Assembly (NCBI GenBank): GCA_016700115.1
Contig: CP064999.1
Coordinates: 4,588,001 to 4,652,000 of the forward strand
DNA from: Sphingobacteriales bacterium
GTDB lineage: Bacteria; Bacteroidota; Bacteroidia; Chitinophagales; UBA2359
Direction of reading: 5' to 3'
DNA: 64,000 nucleotides
Shown piece after piece: positions 16,610-26,416 of the stretch. Position 1 is the stretch's first letter. Each line of letters starts with the position of its first letter. The position numbers and the translations under genes are program-made. The notes beneath the pieces are model-generated. The model searched no databases. It saw only the letters and a program-made list of their open reading frames with translations, and was not told the DNA's origin.

Positions 16610-18007
16610 CTATTTGGCCATTAATTCAGAAGCCTTAATCTCCTGAGTCCATTTTAATTCTGCTTTGTCGTTATAGCAGGAAATAATCAGTTTGCGTTCT
16701 GCAGGTGTGCCCTTAAAGGCAATTTCTACAAAGTTTTGTTCGGCAACTAATGTGCCGGGAACTCTGTTGGGGTTATTGCCTTCTTTATGGTTGTTTATGG
16801 TGGCAAATGGCCGGGAAGTTAGCGGTGAACTTGTAATATCATACAACGGATAAGATTTGGAACGTTCAATTTTGATAATTTCGGTTAAATGTCTGTCGCC
16901 GCTCAAAAATAAAACCCCGTTTATTTGGTTATCCTCGATAAAGGACATCAATTGCCGGTATTCTTTTTCATAATGTACAAAACATTCATAATCATTGATT
17001 GGATTGAGCATTTGGCTTCCGGAAACTATGAATTTAAATCTGGCATTTGAAGTTAACAATGAACAGGTTAGCCAGTCCATTTGTTGATTTCCTAAATAGT
17101 TTTTGTTTTCCGATGCGTTTGGATATTTTTCCGGCCAACGATAATAGCGGTTGTCGAGCAGGAAAAATTCGGCATCTCCCCAGACGAAACTGCTGTAAAT
17201 GCCTTTGTTTTCGGCTTCACCAAAAGTTTTATTTCCCCAATAATCGGTAAAAGCCTGAAGACTGATATCTTTTAAATTGTAAGTTACGTTTGAATCATTT
17301 GGTCCAAAATCATGGTCATCCCATATAGCAAAATTAGGTCTTGATGATAAAAAGGGCTGCAATTCTGGCAGTTTTCTCACATGTTGGTATCGGTACTTGA
17401 TCCCGTATTCAGAACTCCAGTCTGCTTCCCGCAAATAAACATTATCGCCTACCCAAAGCATGAATTCAGAGCGATGTTGAGTCATTGTTCTGAAAATATC
17501 CGTAGATTGCCCATAAGGTTGTCCGGGTCTGTCATAAGGTTCATCGTTGATATAGGCACAAGAACCAAAAATAAACGAAAAATCAGGTGGATCTTCCCGC
17601 CACTCCCATAGTTTTCGCGTGGAAAACAACAAAGGATAAGGAGTATTGTGAACAACCCCGTTTAGTATAAGTTGATATTGATAAGTTGTGTTTATGTCTA
17701 ATCCCTTCAGTTTGATTTTAACCGGATTAAACTGATTGCCCAAAACACCGCCATAAGTTTGTGTTAATGCTTTATAATAAGGGGAATCCTGTTTCCAGTA
17801 TTTGATGGCAATGCTGTTAACCTCCGTGCTTACTTCTAACCAAATCAAAACTTCGCGGTGTTCAGTATAACCCGGCATAGGGCCGGATATCAGCAAATGA
17901 TTGTTTTGTCCGTTACAGGTTTGAGAGGCAAAAATGAAAAAAACAAAAAAACTGTAAATCAATCCTAAAGTCTTAAAATCATAGTTTCTTTTGGCAAATT
18001 TATACAT
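16610..18007 (-). CDS. PhoD-like alkaline phosphatase family protein
   Basis: A 465-residue secreted metallophosphatase/phosphodiesterase. A signal peptide (YSFFVFFIFASQTCNGQ) is followed by a fibronectin-like N-terminal domain and the PhoD-type catalytic domain with FGSCAY, WVGDNVYLRE, the metal-binding WDDHDFGPND, and a late SGDRHLTE. PhoD enzymes cleave phosphodiesters and monoesters with Fe/Ca cofactors. The ATG at 18007 is preferred: the longer frame from 18067 overlaps the SET gene upstream and pushes the signal peptide inward. It probably forms a transcript with that SET gene. Substrate unknown. Confidence 0.87.
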   Translation of the reverse strand: MYKFAKRNYDFKTLGLIYSFFVFFIFASQTCNGQNNHLLISGPMPGYTEHREVLIWLEVSTEVNSIAIKYWKQDSPYYKALTQTYGGVLGNQFNPVKIKLKGLDINTTYQYQLILNGVVHNTPYPLLFSTRKLWEWREDPPDFSFIFGSCAYINDEPYDRPGQPYGQSTDIFRTMTQHRSEFMLWVGDNVYLREADWSSEYGIKYRYQHVRKLPELQPFLSSRPNFAIWDDHDFGPNDSNVTYNLKDISLQAFTDYWGNKTFGEAENKGIYSSFVWGDAEFFLLDNRYYRWPEKYPNASENKNYLGNQQMDWLTCSLLTSNARFKFIVSGSQMLNPINDYECFVHYEKEYRQLMSFIEDNQINGVLFLSGDRHLTEIIKIERSKSYPLYDITSSPLTSRPFATINNHKEGNNPNRVPGTLVAEQNFVEIAFKGTPAERKLIISCYNDKAELKWTQEIKASELMAK

Positions 18008-18039
18008 GTGTGGTTTTATTATAGCTGTTTTACCGGAAG

Positions 18040-18459
18040 TTATGTTTCTTTTTGTTTGTCGAACCAAACCGGGGAATCGTCTTCTGCATCACAATTGTAG
18101 TTAACGGTTATTTCTTCGTTAGCTTCAATATTTTTATGGCAAATAAAAGTCAGGATATTGTGTTCATAGTCTGCCTCATAAAAGGCATTTGGTGTATAAG
18201 AATGATTATACAGAGAACCATAACCCATAGCCAAAGCAATCATGTTTTGTTCTTCCCCCCAAATAAAATAATAGTCGTACAAGCCTGTTTTATCAATAAA
18301 TAGTTTGTCGGCTTCTGATGACAACAAGACTGGACATACTTCAATGATTTCTCCTTTTTTGATGGCATGTGCTGCAAAAACACCCCTACCTTTACCCGGC
18401 GAATTGGCAATATAGATATTTGGTCTCAGTGAGTTTGGAGCAATGATTATTCCGGACAT
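18040..18459 (-). CDS. SET-domain protein (putative lysine methyltransferase)
   Basis: A 139-residue protein made almost only of a SET domain: the SAM-binding GKGRGVFAAHAIKKGE (about residues 18-33), the YNHSYTPNAF motif (about 90) and the EEITVNYN end (about 120), where the catalytic tyrosine lies. There is no pre-SET region. Bacterial stand-alone SET proteins are widespread but their substrates are mostly unknown. It ends only about 30 bases before the likely start of the PhoD-like gene. Confidence 0.87.
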   Translation of the reverse strand: MSGIIIAPNSLRPNIYIANSPGKGRGVFAAHAIKKGEIIEVCPVLLSSEADKLFIDKTGLYDYYFIWGEEQNMIALAMGYGSLYNHSYTPNAFYEADYEHNILTFICHKNIEANEEITVNYNCDAEDDSPVWFDKQKET

Positions 18460-18593
18460 AAAATTTTAAAACAAAAAGATGAACAAACAAAGGAAGCTAA
18501 AAAAATCAGATTAGCAAAACAAGTCAGCGTTATGTTTTGATTAAATCTGTTGATTTTTAACTGTCAAATCAATAGGCTATATGAAACTCCATA

Positions 18594-19511
18594 CTATTCG
18601 TTGGCAGCACGAATACAAATCTGTTGTAGTTCAGTTTGTAATGCACTATCCATAAATTGTTTAAACGTATCCTTGTTATAAACCGGACTGGAATCAGGAG
18701 TTTCGCTTGACTTGATTATTCTTGCTAATCCCTCTAAACGGTGATGAATAAACAGATAACGAATCAAACAATCACAATATACCATTTGCTGTTGAGTACC
18801 CTGAACCGGAATATTGCCCAATTTAAGACATGCGTTTCTTGCTGTTATCTTCAAAACAGCCAACTGTTTTTCAGAGGGCTGAAAAAGCAACCGGTGAATA
18901 TCCGGATTGCTTGCCGAATACAAAACTTCAAAACTGCTTTGATCTGTTACAGGTAATAAACTTGCATACATCCTATAACTGCTGTCCGTTGCGGGAATTT
19001 CAAGATGTTGTTTGATTTGTTTCAATCCTGCAAGGTATTGATAGGACAGGGAAACTTTTTCACCGTCAATGATAACTCCCCCTTTTACCATATCTACTGA
19101 AGTAACGATCCCACCCATTTCCAGATTGTTGTTTAACTGATTTGTCCGAATGATGTTGGTAATAAAAGGAACCCCAAACCCACCGAAAATTGAGCTAAAA
19201 ACGAAAATAATAGCTACTATCAACAGGCGGTCTTTCCACTTGCGCAATTTTGCAGTTGAACTGCTCGAATATTCGGGAGAAGTAAAACGGTAAGCGTATT
19301 TATCTCCCACTTTTTCAATGCTCAACACACAAAGTTCATCATCTATAAAAAAGTTAAAGGCCTTTTCAGATTGCTGAGCCGGTAAAGATTCTTCATAAAG
19401 AAGAATTCCGTTTAGCCGCACATAAACTTTTTGATGAGTTAAGTCGTGCGCCAACTCAATTGTATGCCGTTTCAACTTACCGGCATAAACCCAACTTTTT
19501 TTATTTATCAT
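18594..19511 (-). CDS. Hypothetical single-pass membrane protein
   Basis: 305 residues. Residues 1-85 form a beta-rich cytoplasmic domain (KHTIELAHDLTHQKVYVRLNG... pattern), then one membrane helix (about 93-118, LLIVAIIFVFSSIFGGFGVPF), then an external region with several short helices. The N-terminal segment resembles small beta domains common in Bacteroidota hypotheticals, but no named family is recognised. It lies alone between the SET and PNGase F-like genes. Confidence 0.7.
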   Translation of the reverse strand: MINKKSWVYAGKLKRHTIELAHDLTHQKVYVRLNGILLYEESLPAQQSEKAFNFFIDDELCVLSIEKVGDKYAYRFTSPEYSSSSTAKLRKWKDRLLIVAIIFVFSSIFGGFGVPFITNIIRTNQLNNNLEMGGIVTSVDMVKGGVIIDGEKVSLSYQYLAGLKQIKQHLEIPATDSSYRMYASLLPVTDQSSFEVLYSASNPDIHRLLFQPSEKQLAVLKITARNACLKLGNIPVQGTQQQMVYCDCLIRYLFIHHRLEGLARIIKSSETPDSSPVYNKDTFKQFMDSALQTELQQICIRAANE

Positions 19512-19592
19512 GCTTTAACAAATGGATGGACTATTTATTGGTTTAAAACGGTTTAACTGACTGCTAACTGAATATTCAAATGTTCAGGAAAT

Positions 19593-22500
19593 TTACAAAA
19601 CACCTATCTTAACTGTATGTACCTGATTACCTGCTCCTATCTGGATAAAATACATGCCTTTTGCCTTTGGCATTTGTAATTCCAATACCTGATTGCGTAC
19701 AGTTGCCTGCTGATTAGTTACAAGTTGGCCTAATGCATTGTAAACGCGTATATCCAAAGTTTTAAACTCGTTAAAATTGAGATCTAAAAATACCTGCCCT
19801 TCGGAAGTCGGATTGGGAAAAACCTTCACCGCATGAGCCAATTCATCCTGATTTAACTCCGGTTCTACTGAAGTGGTATTTTCACATTCAATCCCATTGT
19901 ATTCTCCTCCCAAATCATAGCCAACCGTAAAATGATGGACAATATCCATTCCGAAATCAGGTTCAAAGTCCACATAATACCCTCCTGCCGGATTTTTAAG
20001 ACGTACCCATCCGTTGCCTTCACTTGGAGCTGCCCACCAACTGACTCCGTTTTGTCCTCCATCGGTAAATCGGAGAGTGTAACAACCGTTTGGCAGATTA
20101 AATACATCGTCATAAGTAGTGTTGTTAGTCAAACCGGTACGGGAATACACGATTTGCCCCAAATCATTGGTCAGGGTATAAGCATTTTGATAGGCCACAG
20201 CATTGGTGCGGAAATAAAGACTTAACCCGCTTTGATATTGAGGAGGAAGCGTAAAGGGAGATTCCAAATAGTTGTTGTTGAGGTATTGATCTCCTCCGAT
20301 TGCATAATTGGGTTCACTAAGTTCAACATAAAAAACTGGATTTTCTGAATTCAGGTTAGTCCAGTTAAATAAAGGCAAAGTAACTTCTGCTTCCTGCATA
20401 AAAGCAAGTTGTCCGGTCCATCTGAAGTAGCAAGGAAAGGTCGGGGCGATATCGCTGTATTGTTTCACACCATAAGTAATCAAGACACTTGTAATAGTTT
20501 GTGCGCCTGTATTCCGTATTTTTATCCGGGGATTGGTACATATCGGATTTTTACGGCTATGCATATCGTCCAAGCTGGGATTTATAATATCTTCCACCGA
20601 TACATCAAGCGAATAGCTTGGCTGCCCATAACTGATAAGATGAGCTGAAATTATATAGTTCCCGTAAGGCATAGTTGAGCCTTGTATTTCATAATCAATA
20701 CTAACCGGTTGACCGGGGGTTACAAAAGGGGTTAACTCGTGTTCATAAGAATTAACTACAGCTCCGGGGCACCATCCTGCGCGGTCATAGACCCAGGTGC
20801 CTCCCTGAGGGTAAACGAAATTATCTGAACACTCATTCCAAAGATACCAGTTAAACTGTTGAACCCCATCAATTCTTATTCTGTGAAATTTGGGGCAAAA
20901 TTCAGCGCAGTTTTCAGAATTTGCTCCAAAACCATGTCCGCTGGAACGCGTTTTAATTTTGAAAGTTGATGCTTCTTCGGGTAAGTTGATGGTTACAGGA
21001 GGCAAATGCGCATTGGTTAACATTGCCGAATAGTCATAGCTGCCATCGTTATAAATTTTCTTCAAGCCCAATACTTCCCGGGGTGGGGTTCCTTTAATAA
21101 ATACAAATTTAAGGTCAAGTAATTCCTGGTTATTGCCGGCTCGTAAATCAACCGTACCTCTCAACAAAGGAGCGTAATCGGTTACATCAAAAACCCATCG
21201 TTTACCGTCCGGTCCAAGGTCTAAGTTTATCCCATAGGGAGTTATATATCGCCCAATTTCATAGGTAACTGTATTGCTGTAATATTCATGATCATTTCTG
21301 ATAATCGTTACATCCGGATTAACCAATATTGAATCAACTTTTACTCCATTTAAAAAAGTATAGGTATAAATATTAGCAGGCCAGGCATAAAATGAACTGG
21401 TTGCCAGGCTTGGATGATTAGGGTCATCGTCTTGTATGATACCCGAACTGCCGGAATTTTCGTAAAGAACAATAAAAGACAAATCGTTTTCTTCCATTTC
21501 ATCGGCAAAAACAGTGTTAAAATCCGACTCATATACCCCTTGTTCATAAACAATATTGGGGCGAAGATTTGTAGTGCTGATATTCCACACATTATTAACA
21601 GGGTTAATTTTTTTCCATTGAGGATAACCATGCATGACGGCGTGATTTGCAAAATAAGACACGTCCGTTAAAGTGTTCCCAATGTTATCATTCATCGGAT
21701 AATACCCTATCAGGTTCGCAAAATCTGGATGTGTATCGTCAATAGACCTAAACATCAGGGAACTGATAGAAGATGCATCTAATGCTTTGTTAAAAATTGC
21801 AAATTCTTTCATCATGCCGTTGTAATAATCTGCAGGATTAGTCGTGTTTCCTCCTATACCAATTAAAAATTTGTCAATTCCACCCATAGTCCTGAATTTT
21901 GCAGAACCGGTATGCCAAAGAATACCATTTTGGTAAATGTTCATCACACCGGTTGTGGAATTTTTGGTAAAAGCCCAATGAGTCCATTGTCCTTCATATT
22001 CTAAAGGAAGGGCTGCTTTTTCAATTCGGTCATAAGAAGCAGAGCCGCTGTTTCCGGCATCCCAATAAATATTGCCGTTGCTCCAAGGCAAATGCACGTT
22101 TAAAACCCTGTTTCCGGCTGCGTCAATTCCTTCAAAATTATAGTTGTTTTTTGGTTGAACATCTGGATTTCCATAAGTCCAAAAACTAATTGTTACTTCG
22201 TTGTTTAATGTACTGATGGCAGATACAGGCACATCAATATAATCGGACCCTTTAAAATCGAGACAATACTCAGTTCTGTTGTTGTAAATGCCGGAAGAAA
22301 AAGCAGTTTCTTCTGACATCACCGAATTATCTGCACCGCTTTGCCCATTGCTGTAAGAAAATTCAAGGACCAAATTTGAAGAGCCATTCCAGTTAAAAGG
22401 ATTGCTAAACTGCAAATCCTGCCAGTCAGTAGCGGAAAAAGTCGTGTTTAAACGATAAACCTCAACAAAATCAGTTTTTTCATAATCATTAGACGTAAGC

Positions 22501-23198
22501 TGATTTTTAAAAGAATGTTTCATCCGGATAGTCAGATGGTTTAAATCTGCACCTAAAGCACTAAGATTAAGTTGCATACCGGTAATTAAGCCGGCTTCAA
22601 GTCCGGCATCAGTTAGTTCACTTGCTCTCCAGACAAACTGTGCCCTGCGGGTGCTCACACTTGTTCCAAAAACCTGTTCGTTATTTTCGGTTCCGGCACC
22701 AATAGTTGCCGTATTTAATGAAATGGTATTATTATGTACAACTTCAGTTTGTTCGGAGCGATAAATTGTATAGGTTGGTGAAGTAGTATATTGTAAAAGG
22801 CTTGGCGTATTTCCATTGATGGTGTAATTTGGCTGAACTTTATAGGTTGAATCATACAGTCCATCGTGGTTTGTTACGACAAAATAAGTCAGATAATCCC
22901 ATTCACCACAGGGATATTGGTCTGCATTGGTTAAAGGGCTGCATTTCAGGGTTTGATACATCAACACTTTTTCATAAGATTCAGAGCCATCGGGAAAAGT
23001 AAATGTTCCGACATAAGGTGCTCCCCAACCAATAGGGCTGGGATCGTTAAACGTAAATGTCTGAACTACGACTGTGTCTCCGGGCTGACGCTGAGCAAAA
23101 ATATTGGAGTTAAAGAGTGAAAATCCAATTAAAAACACTGCCCATACAAAAGACTTTCGGGCTGAACTTAAAATTGATAAGTGTAAAAAGTTATTCAT
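19593..23198 (-). CDS. Secreted PNGase F-like protein with inserted LamG domain and T9SS type A sorting domain
   Basis: 1201 residues. A signal peptide ends near FAQ. The first half shows features of the PNGase F N-terminal jelly roll (FTFPDGSESYEKVLMYQTLKC..., CGEWDYLTYF, and later EIGRYITPYGINLDLG), split by a LamG/concanavalin-like domain (about residues 300-490, CLDFKGSDYIDVPVS... GQWTHWAFTKN). The PNGase F C-terminal jelly roll follows (SGHGFGANSENCAEFC, WYLWNECSDN, DRAGWCPG). The last 75 residues are a T9SS type A sorting domain (VFPNPTSEGQ ... GMYFIQI). PNGase F removes N-glycans from proteins; whether this one is catalytic is unproven. Confidence 0.82.
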   Translation of the reverse strand: MNNFLHLSILSSARKSFVWAVFLIGFSLFNSNIFAQRQPGDTVVVQTFTFNDPSPIGWGAPYVGTFTFPDGSESYEKVLMYQTLKCSPLTNADQYPCGEWDYLTYFVVTNHDGLYDSTYKVQPNYTINGNTPSLLQYTTSPTYTIYRSEQTEVVHNNTISLNTATIGAGTENNEQVFGTSVSTRRAQFVWRASELTDAGLEAGLITGMQLNLSALGADLNHLTIRMKHSFKNQLTSNDYEKTDFVEVYRLNTTFSATDWQDLQFSNPFNWNGSSNLVLEFSYSNGQSGADNSVMSEETAFSSGIYNNRTEYCLDFKGSDYIDVPVSAISTLNNEVTISFWTYGNPDVQPKNNYNFEGIDAAGNRVLNVHLPWSNGNIYWDAGNSGSASYDRIEKAALPLEYEGQWTHWAFTKNSTTGVMNIYQNGILWHTGSAKFRTMGGIDKFLIGIGGNTTNPADYYNGMMKEFAIFNKALDASSISSLMFRSIDDTHPDFANLIGYYPMNDNIGNTLTDVSYFANHAVMHGYPQWKKINPVNNVWNISTTNLRPNIVYEQGVYESDFNTVFADEMEENDLSFIVLYENSGSSGIIQDDDPNHPSLATSSFYAWPANIYTYTFLNGVKVDSILVNPDVTIIRNDHEYYSNTVTYEIGRYITPYGINLDLGPDGKRWVFDVTDYAPLLRGTVDLRAGNNQELLDLKFVFIKGTPPREVLGLKKIYNDGSYDYSAMLTNAHLPPVTINLPEEASTFKIKTRSSGHGFGANSENCAEFCPKFHRIRIDGVQQFNWYLWNECSDNFVYPQGGTWVYDRAGWCPGAVVNSYEHELTPFVTPGQPVSIDYEIQGSTMPYGNYIISAHLISYGQPSYSLDVSVEDIINPSLDDMHSRKNPICTNPRIKIRNTGAQTITSVLITYGVKQYSDIAPTFPCYFRWTGQLAFMQEAEVTLPLFNWTNLNSENPVFYVELSEPNYAIGGDQYLNNNYLESPFTLPPQYQSGLSLYFRTNAVAYQNAYTLTNDLGQIVYSRTGLTNNTTYDDVFNLPNGCYTLRFTDGGQNGVSWWAAPSEGNGWVRLKNPAGGYYVDFEPDFGMDIVHHFTVGYDLGGEYNGIECENTTSVEPELNQDELAHAVKVFPNPTSEGQVFLDLNFNEFKTLDIRVYNALGQLVTNQQATVRNQVLELQMPKAKGMYFIQIGAGNQVHTVKIGVL

Positions 23199-23314
23199 AA
23201 CAAGACAGGACTTAAGTGAAGAAGGTAAAAAAAATTAAAGGTACATAATAATTTGGTTTATGCGTGTCCTGATAAACGCAAACCTTTTGGTAGGTGGCAT
23301 ATTGATGGTTAAGA

Positions 23315-23349
23315 CAAAAAAAGCACTTACCTGAATTGCAGATAAGTGC
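23315..23349 (-). terminator. Rho-independent terminator behind the 292-residue hypothetical gene
   Basis: On the minus strand GCACTTATCTG ... CAGGTAAGTGC forms a stem (outer 7 bp perfect, 23323-23329 with 23343-23349), followed by seven T (A run 23316-23322). Confidence 0.7.
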
Positions 23350-23409
23350 CGACAATAATTAATATAGATAAGTTATCTTTAAGAATAAAGAGGTAATTCC
23401 GGAGTAAAT

Positions 23410-24288
23410 TTACCACCCTAAAATTGAAGAAGGACTCGATTTAGAATACCAATATTCTTTGTAACCCCCCACACTCATATCCTGAATAGTATTATGCCGT
23501 CCCAGATTTCCTTCCCTGATGATTTGATCCATCAAGCTATTGTATTCACTAGATGTTAAGTTGCCGTAATCTGAACTTTGTGTCGGTTTGGTGTAGGATA
23601 ACTGAGCTAATAGCTGATTCTGTTGAGTATGATTTAACTGACTCATCACATTTTTTAACATAGTGCCTAAGTAGGCATAATACATCACAGACGCAATTGC
23701 CTGTTGGTTCAAAGTTGGAAACTGAGTGATAATATCGTTGCGAAGAGAATTTTTTATTTCTGAATTATTAAATCCGTTAGTTCCATATTGGTTCAATCCA
23801 GTTAAATATGAAAAACCTTCTAAATCTGTTTCTGTAAAAGCTGCCTTATTTGCCTGATTATATGCCAATACAGGGGCGCTATCTTTTGCAAGTTTTGCAA
23901 AATAGGCCAATTGTTCGTCCGGATAAGAATAGGTGTTTTGATAAAAATACCCTTTAATAACTCCCCAGGCGAACCCGATTTGTGAAGGGTCGGTCAACTG
24001 TCTGAAAGTTGCAAAATCGCTTTGAAGACCTGAAGCAAAACTGACAATTTGAGCAGGATATTGGTTAAACAGCGAAATCAAATTGTTTTCTATTTCTTTT
24101 TTTTCCGTTTCAGATAGTAATTCCATAGTTAAAAGTTCAGTATAACCAATATAAATCTGTATGTGTTCTGCAGTTAAAGCATAACCGTTTTGATTAGCTA
24201 ATATTTGCATCTTAGTCTGTGCATTTAATTGATTAAAAGAGTTAGTAAACATTGCAAGTAACATAATAACGAAAGTTAACTGATTCAT
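23410..24288 (-). CDS. Exported hypothetical protein, helical
   Basis: 292 residues starting MNQLTFVIMLLAMFTNSFNQLNAQ, a signal peptide with AQ cleavage site. The mature part is predicted helical and Gln/Asn/Tyr-rich (LNQQAIASVMYYAYLG, NHTQQNQLLAQLSY), with a hydrophilic C-terminus. No family is recognised. The ATG at 24288 is preferred over the upstream frame because it starts the signal peptide. A clear terminator follows. Confidence 0.7.
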   Translation of the reverse strand: MNQLTFVIMLLAMFTNSFNQLNAQTKMQILANQNGYALTAEHIQIYIGYTELLTMELLSETEKKEIENNLISLFNQYPAQIVSFASGLQSDFATFRQLTDPSQIGFAWGVIKGYFYQNTYSYPDEQLAYFAKLAKDSAPVLAYNQANKAAFTETDLEGFSYLTGLNQYGTNGFNNSEIKNSLRNDIITQFPTLNQQAIASVMYYAYLGTMLKNVMSQLNHTQQNQLLAQLSYTKPTQSSDYGNLTSSEYNSLMDQIIREGNLGRHNTIQDMSVGGYKEYWYSKSSPSSILGW

Positions 24289-24528
24289 AATTAAAGATTT
24301 TGTTTGTGGTAATTTTGATTTGTAAGACAAAGATAACAGCCGGTAAAACCATAAAACAAACCAAAAACCATCTGAACTTAAAGGTTGGGAGGCAACCTAA
24401 AACAGCTAAACCCTTTTAATATAACGGGTTTCAATGCCGAATAATTAAAGAATACAGTTAAAAAACCAGTGTGGAAAATTATCAAAAATTTAGACCCATT
24501 CCCGCCTTTAAAAAGAAATGAGTTTTAT

Positions 24529-26097
24529 TTAATCACTAATGTTGCTGCCAAAATTATTTTTATAGGTTTTAGCTAATTCTTTCATTGGAATTTCCTTGAT
24601 TTTACTTTCCAGCCAAAACCTAAAATCAAACAATCGCAAAGGAGCAATTTCTTTAGGATCTTTGTCAATTGCTGTTTGAATATTTTCATAAAACTCCCGG
24701 TAAAGAACCAAAATCTTATCCTTACCCTGAATATTCAGTAGTTTTTTTAAAAATTTTAAAAACAGGTTTTCGATAACAAACAGTCTTTGCCTGTCCTGAA
24801 GAAACCGGTAAGTGGAACGCAATGTATATTCGAGCAATGCTTCATTTCGCAATTCAAGATGAGTAAGTAAATTCAAAATTCGCAAACCGGCATAATAATC
24901 TGAAAAATTAATCACCTCGTCTATATTAAGTGCTTCGTTAATTTCAGACAGCGCTTGTTCAAACATCCCTACCATAAAATAGGAACGTGCAATAAAAAAT
25001 AAATTACCGGTAATGATGTGTTTATATAAAGGGAATAAGGCATGGCGGGATTTTATTGGTTCGACAAAAACTAACGCTGCTTCTAAGTCCCAAGTTTTAT
25101 AATGCCTTAACAGTCTTAAAATATAATAACCGCTCTGATATAAAGCTGCATCTTCGGTTTTAAGCTTATTGCTTTCGTTGTCTAATAAATGCCCAAGTTT
25201 TTGAATGCAAACATCAAATTCTTTCCATCGGCTTAGCCCCATCAGAATTCCCAGCTGCATATCTAAAAAATAAAGATAGTCTTTTAGGTTTATTTCTATT
25301 AAATAAGGATTGTCTTCAAATAACCGGATGCCTTTAATCAGATAATTGTGCATTTCCTGTGTATTGTTAAGAAATCCCTGATACAACACATGAATATTAA
25401 TGTATGACAATTTGCTGAAATTGGTTAAAGCACAATTCTCGTCTTGCAAAAAAGGATGTTGCATCAGTTCGTGAAACTCTGAAATCTGCTTCTCGCTTCT
25501 TGCAACTGTGCCCAATTGCCTCCATTTGGTGTGAAAGGTTCTAAGCAAGATTGCCATCTCCATGTCGTGCCGGACTAAATTTGTAGTTTCCATGTTTTTT
25601 TGAACAATGCTGTTAAAAAACATTTCATTCAAAGCAGAAAAAAAATCGGAATTTTTAAGTTGTTCAAATAGCAGGTAACAAAACAAACTCCATTGTTCGT
25701 TCATTTGAGCTTTTTTCAAACCAATCTCAATTTTTTTCAACCCTTGATTAGTAAGTCCTTTGCGGGTTAACAATTCTATTTCGCGTAAAAGCACCAAAAT
25801 CTGATCCGTATTCGACTTTCCTTCATTATAAGTAACAGTACTGTTCAACACCATACTGTACAGGTATCCTTTTGTAGCTGAGAAGTTTTTGGTGAATTTC
25901 TCTTTTGCAAACTGCTTTAACAGCTTACTCTCATTATACACGTCTTGTTTGTCTATAGCATCAAACAATTGTAAATAAGAACTTTGAACTTCACTTTTAT
26001 TGGCGACCGTTTTTTTGTAACCGTATCTTTTGAAATAGGCTTTTTCAGACGGAGTCAAACTTTTTATTAAATCAAACAAATCGGTATTGTATGCCAT
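24529..26097 (-). CDS. Large helical hypothetical protein (Bacteroidota-specific)
   Basis: 522 residues without signal peptide or membrane segment. It begins with a conserved-looking LIKSLTPSEKAYFKRYG motif, followed by many amphipathic helices in a TPR-like arrangement (for example FEQALSEINEALNIDEVINFSDY near residue 380). It resembles cytoplasmic helical-repeat proteins seen in this phylum, without known function. A -7 box lies 26 bases before its ATG. It is divergent from the TPR/anti-sigma-like gene at 26417. Confidence 0.7.
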   Translation of the reverse strand: MAYNTDLFDLIKSLTPSEKAYFKRYGYKKTVANKSEVQSSYLQLFDAIDKQDVYNESKLLKQFAKEKFTKNFSATKGYLYSMVLNSTVTYNEGKSNTDQILVLLREIELLTRKGLTNQGLKKIEIGLKKAQMNEQWSLFCYLLFEQLKNSDFFSALNEMFFNSIVQKNMETTNLVRHDMEMAILLRTFHTKWRQLGTVARSEKQISEFHELMQHPFLQDENCALTNFSKLSYINIHVLYQGFLNNTQEMHNYLIKGIRLFEDNPYLIEINLKDYLYFLDMQLGILMGLSRWKEFDVCIQKLGHLLDNESNKLKTEDAALYQSGYYILRLLRHYKTWDLEAALVFVEPIKSRHALFPLYKHIITGNLFFIARSYFMVGMFEQALSEINEALNIDEVINFSDYYAGLRILNLLTHLELRNEALLEYTLRSTYRFLQDRQRLFVIENLFLKFLKKLLNIQGKDKILVLYREFYENIQTAIDKDPKEIAPLRLFDFRFWLESKIKEIPMKELAKTYKNNFGSNISD

Positions 26098-26416
26098 GTG
26101 TCAACAATTTTTTATTCTTTTACAAAAATACTTGTTTGATGTTTTAAAAATGCTTTGATAATTAACTCAATAAATAGTCATGTCAACCAACTACTTTTTT
26201 GGATATTTTCTAAAATTAGAAAATCTTGATTAGTTTTACTTAAGGTTGTCTTTTTTTACGGGCATTTTGCTTTAAATCCCTCCTGTTTTGTTTTTGCAAT
26301 AATTTATTCGAAATTTATTCTGAAATTTAATTCTGTTTTTTTCAAAAAAAACAGAACTTTGAAGTCATAAAACAGTTTTTAACGTAAGCAAATACCCTCA
26401 ATAATTATTGAACGAT
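26098..26416. other. Divergent AT-rich intergenic region
   Basis: About 320 bases between two divergent genes, T-rich, with a minus-strand -7 box at 26123-26130 and no open frame of note. No plus-strand TAnnTTTG was found for the gene at 26417. Confidence 0.6.
26123..26130 (-). promoter_or_regulatory. -7 promoter box before the 522-residue helical gene
   Basis: TATTTTTG on the minus strand, matching TAnnTTTG, 26 bases before the ATG at 26097. No clear -33 TTG. Confidence 0.35.

Noticed and set aside
16610..18067. Longer start for the PhoD-like gene at 18067
   Set aside because: It would overlap the SET gene and leave the signal peptide about 30 residues inside the protein.
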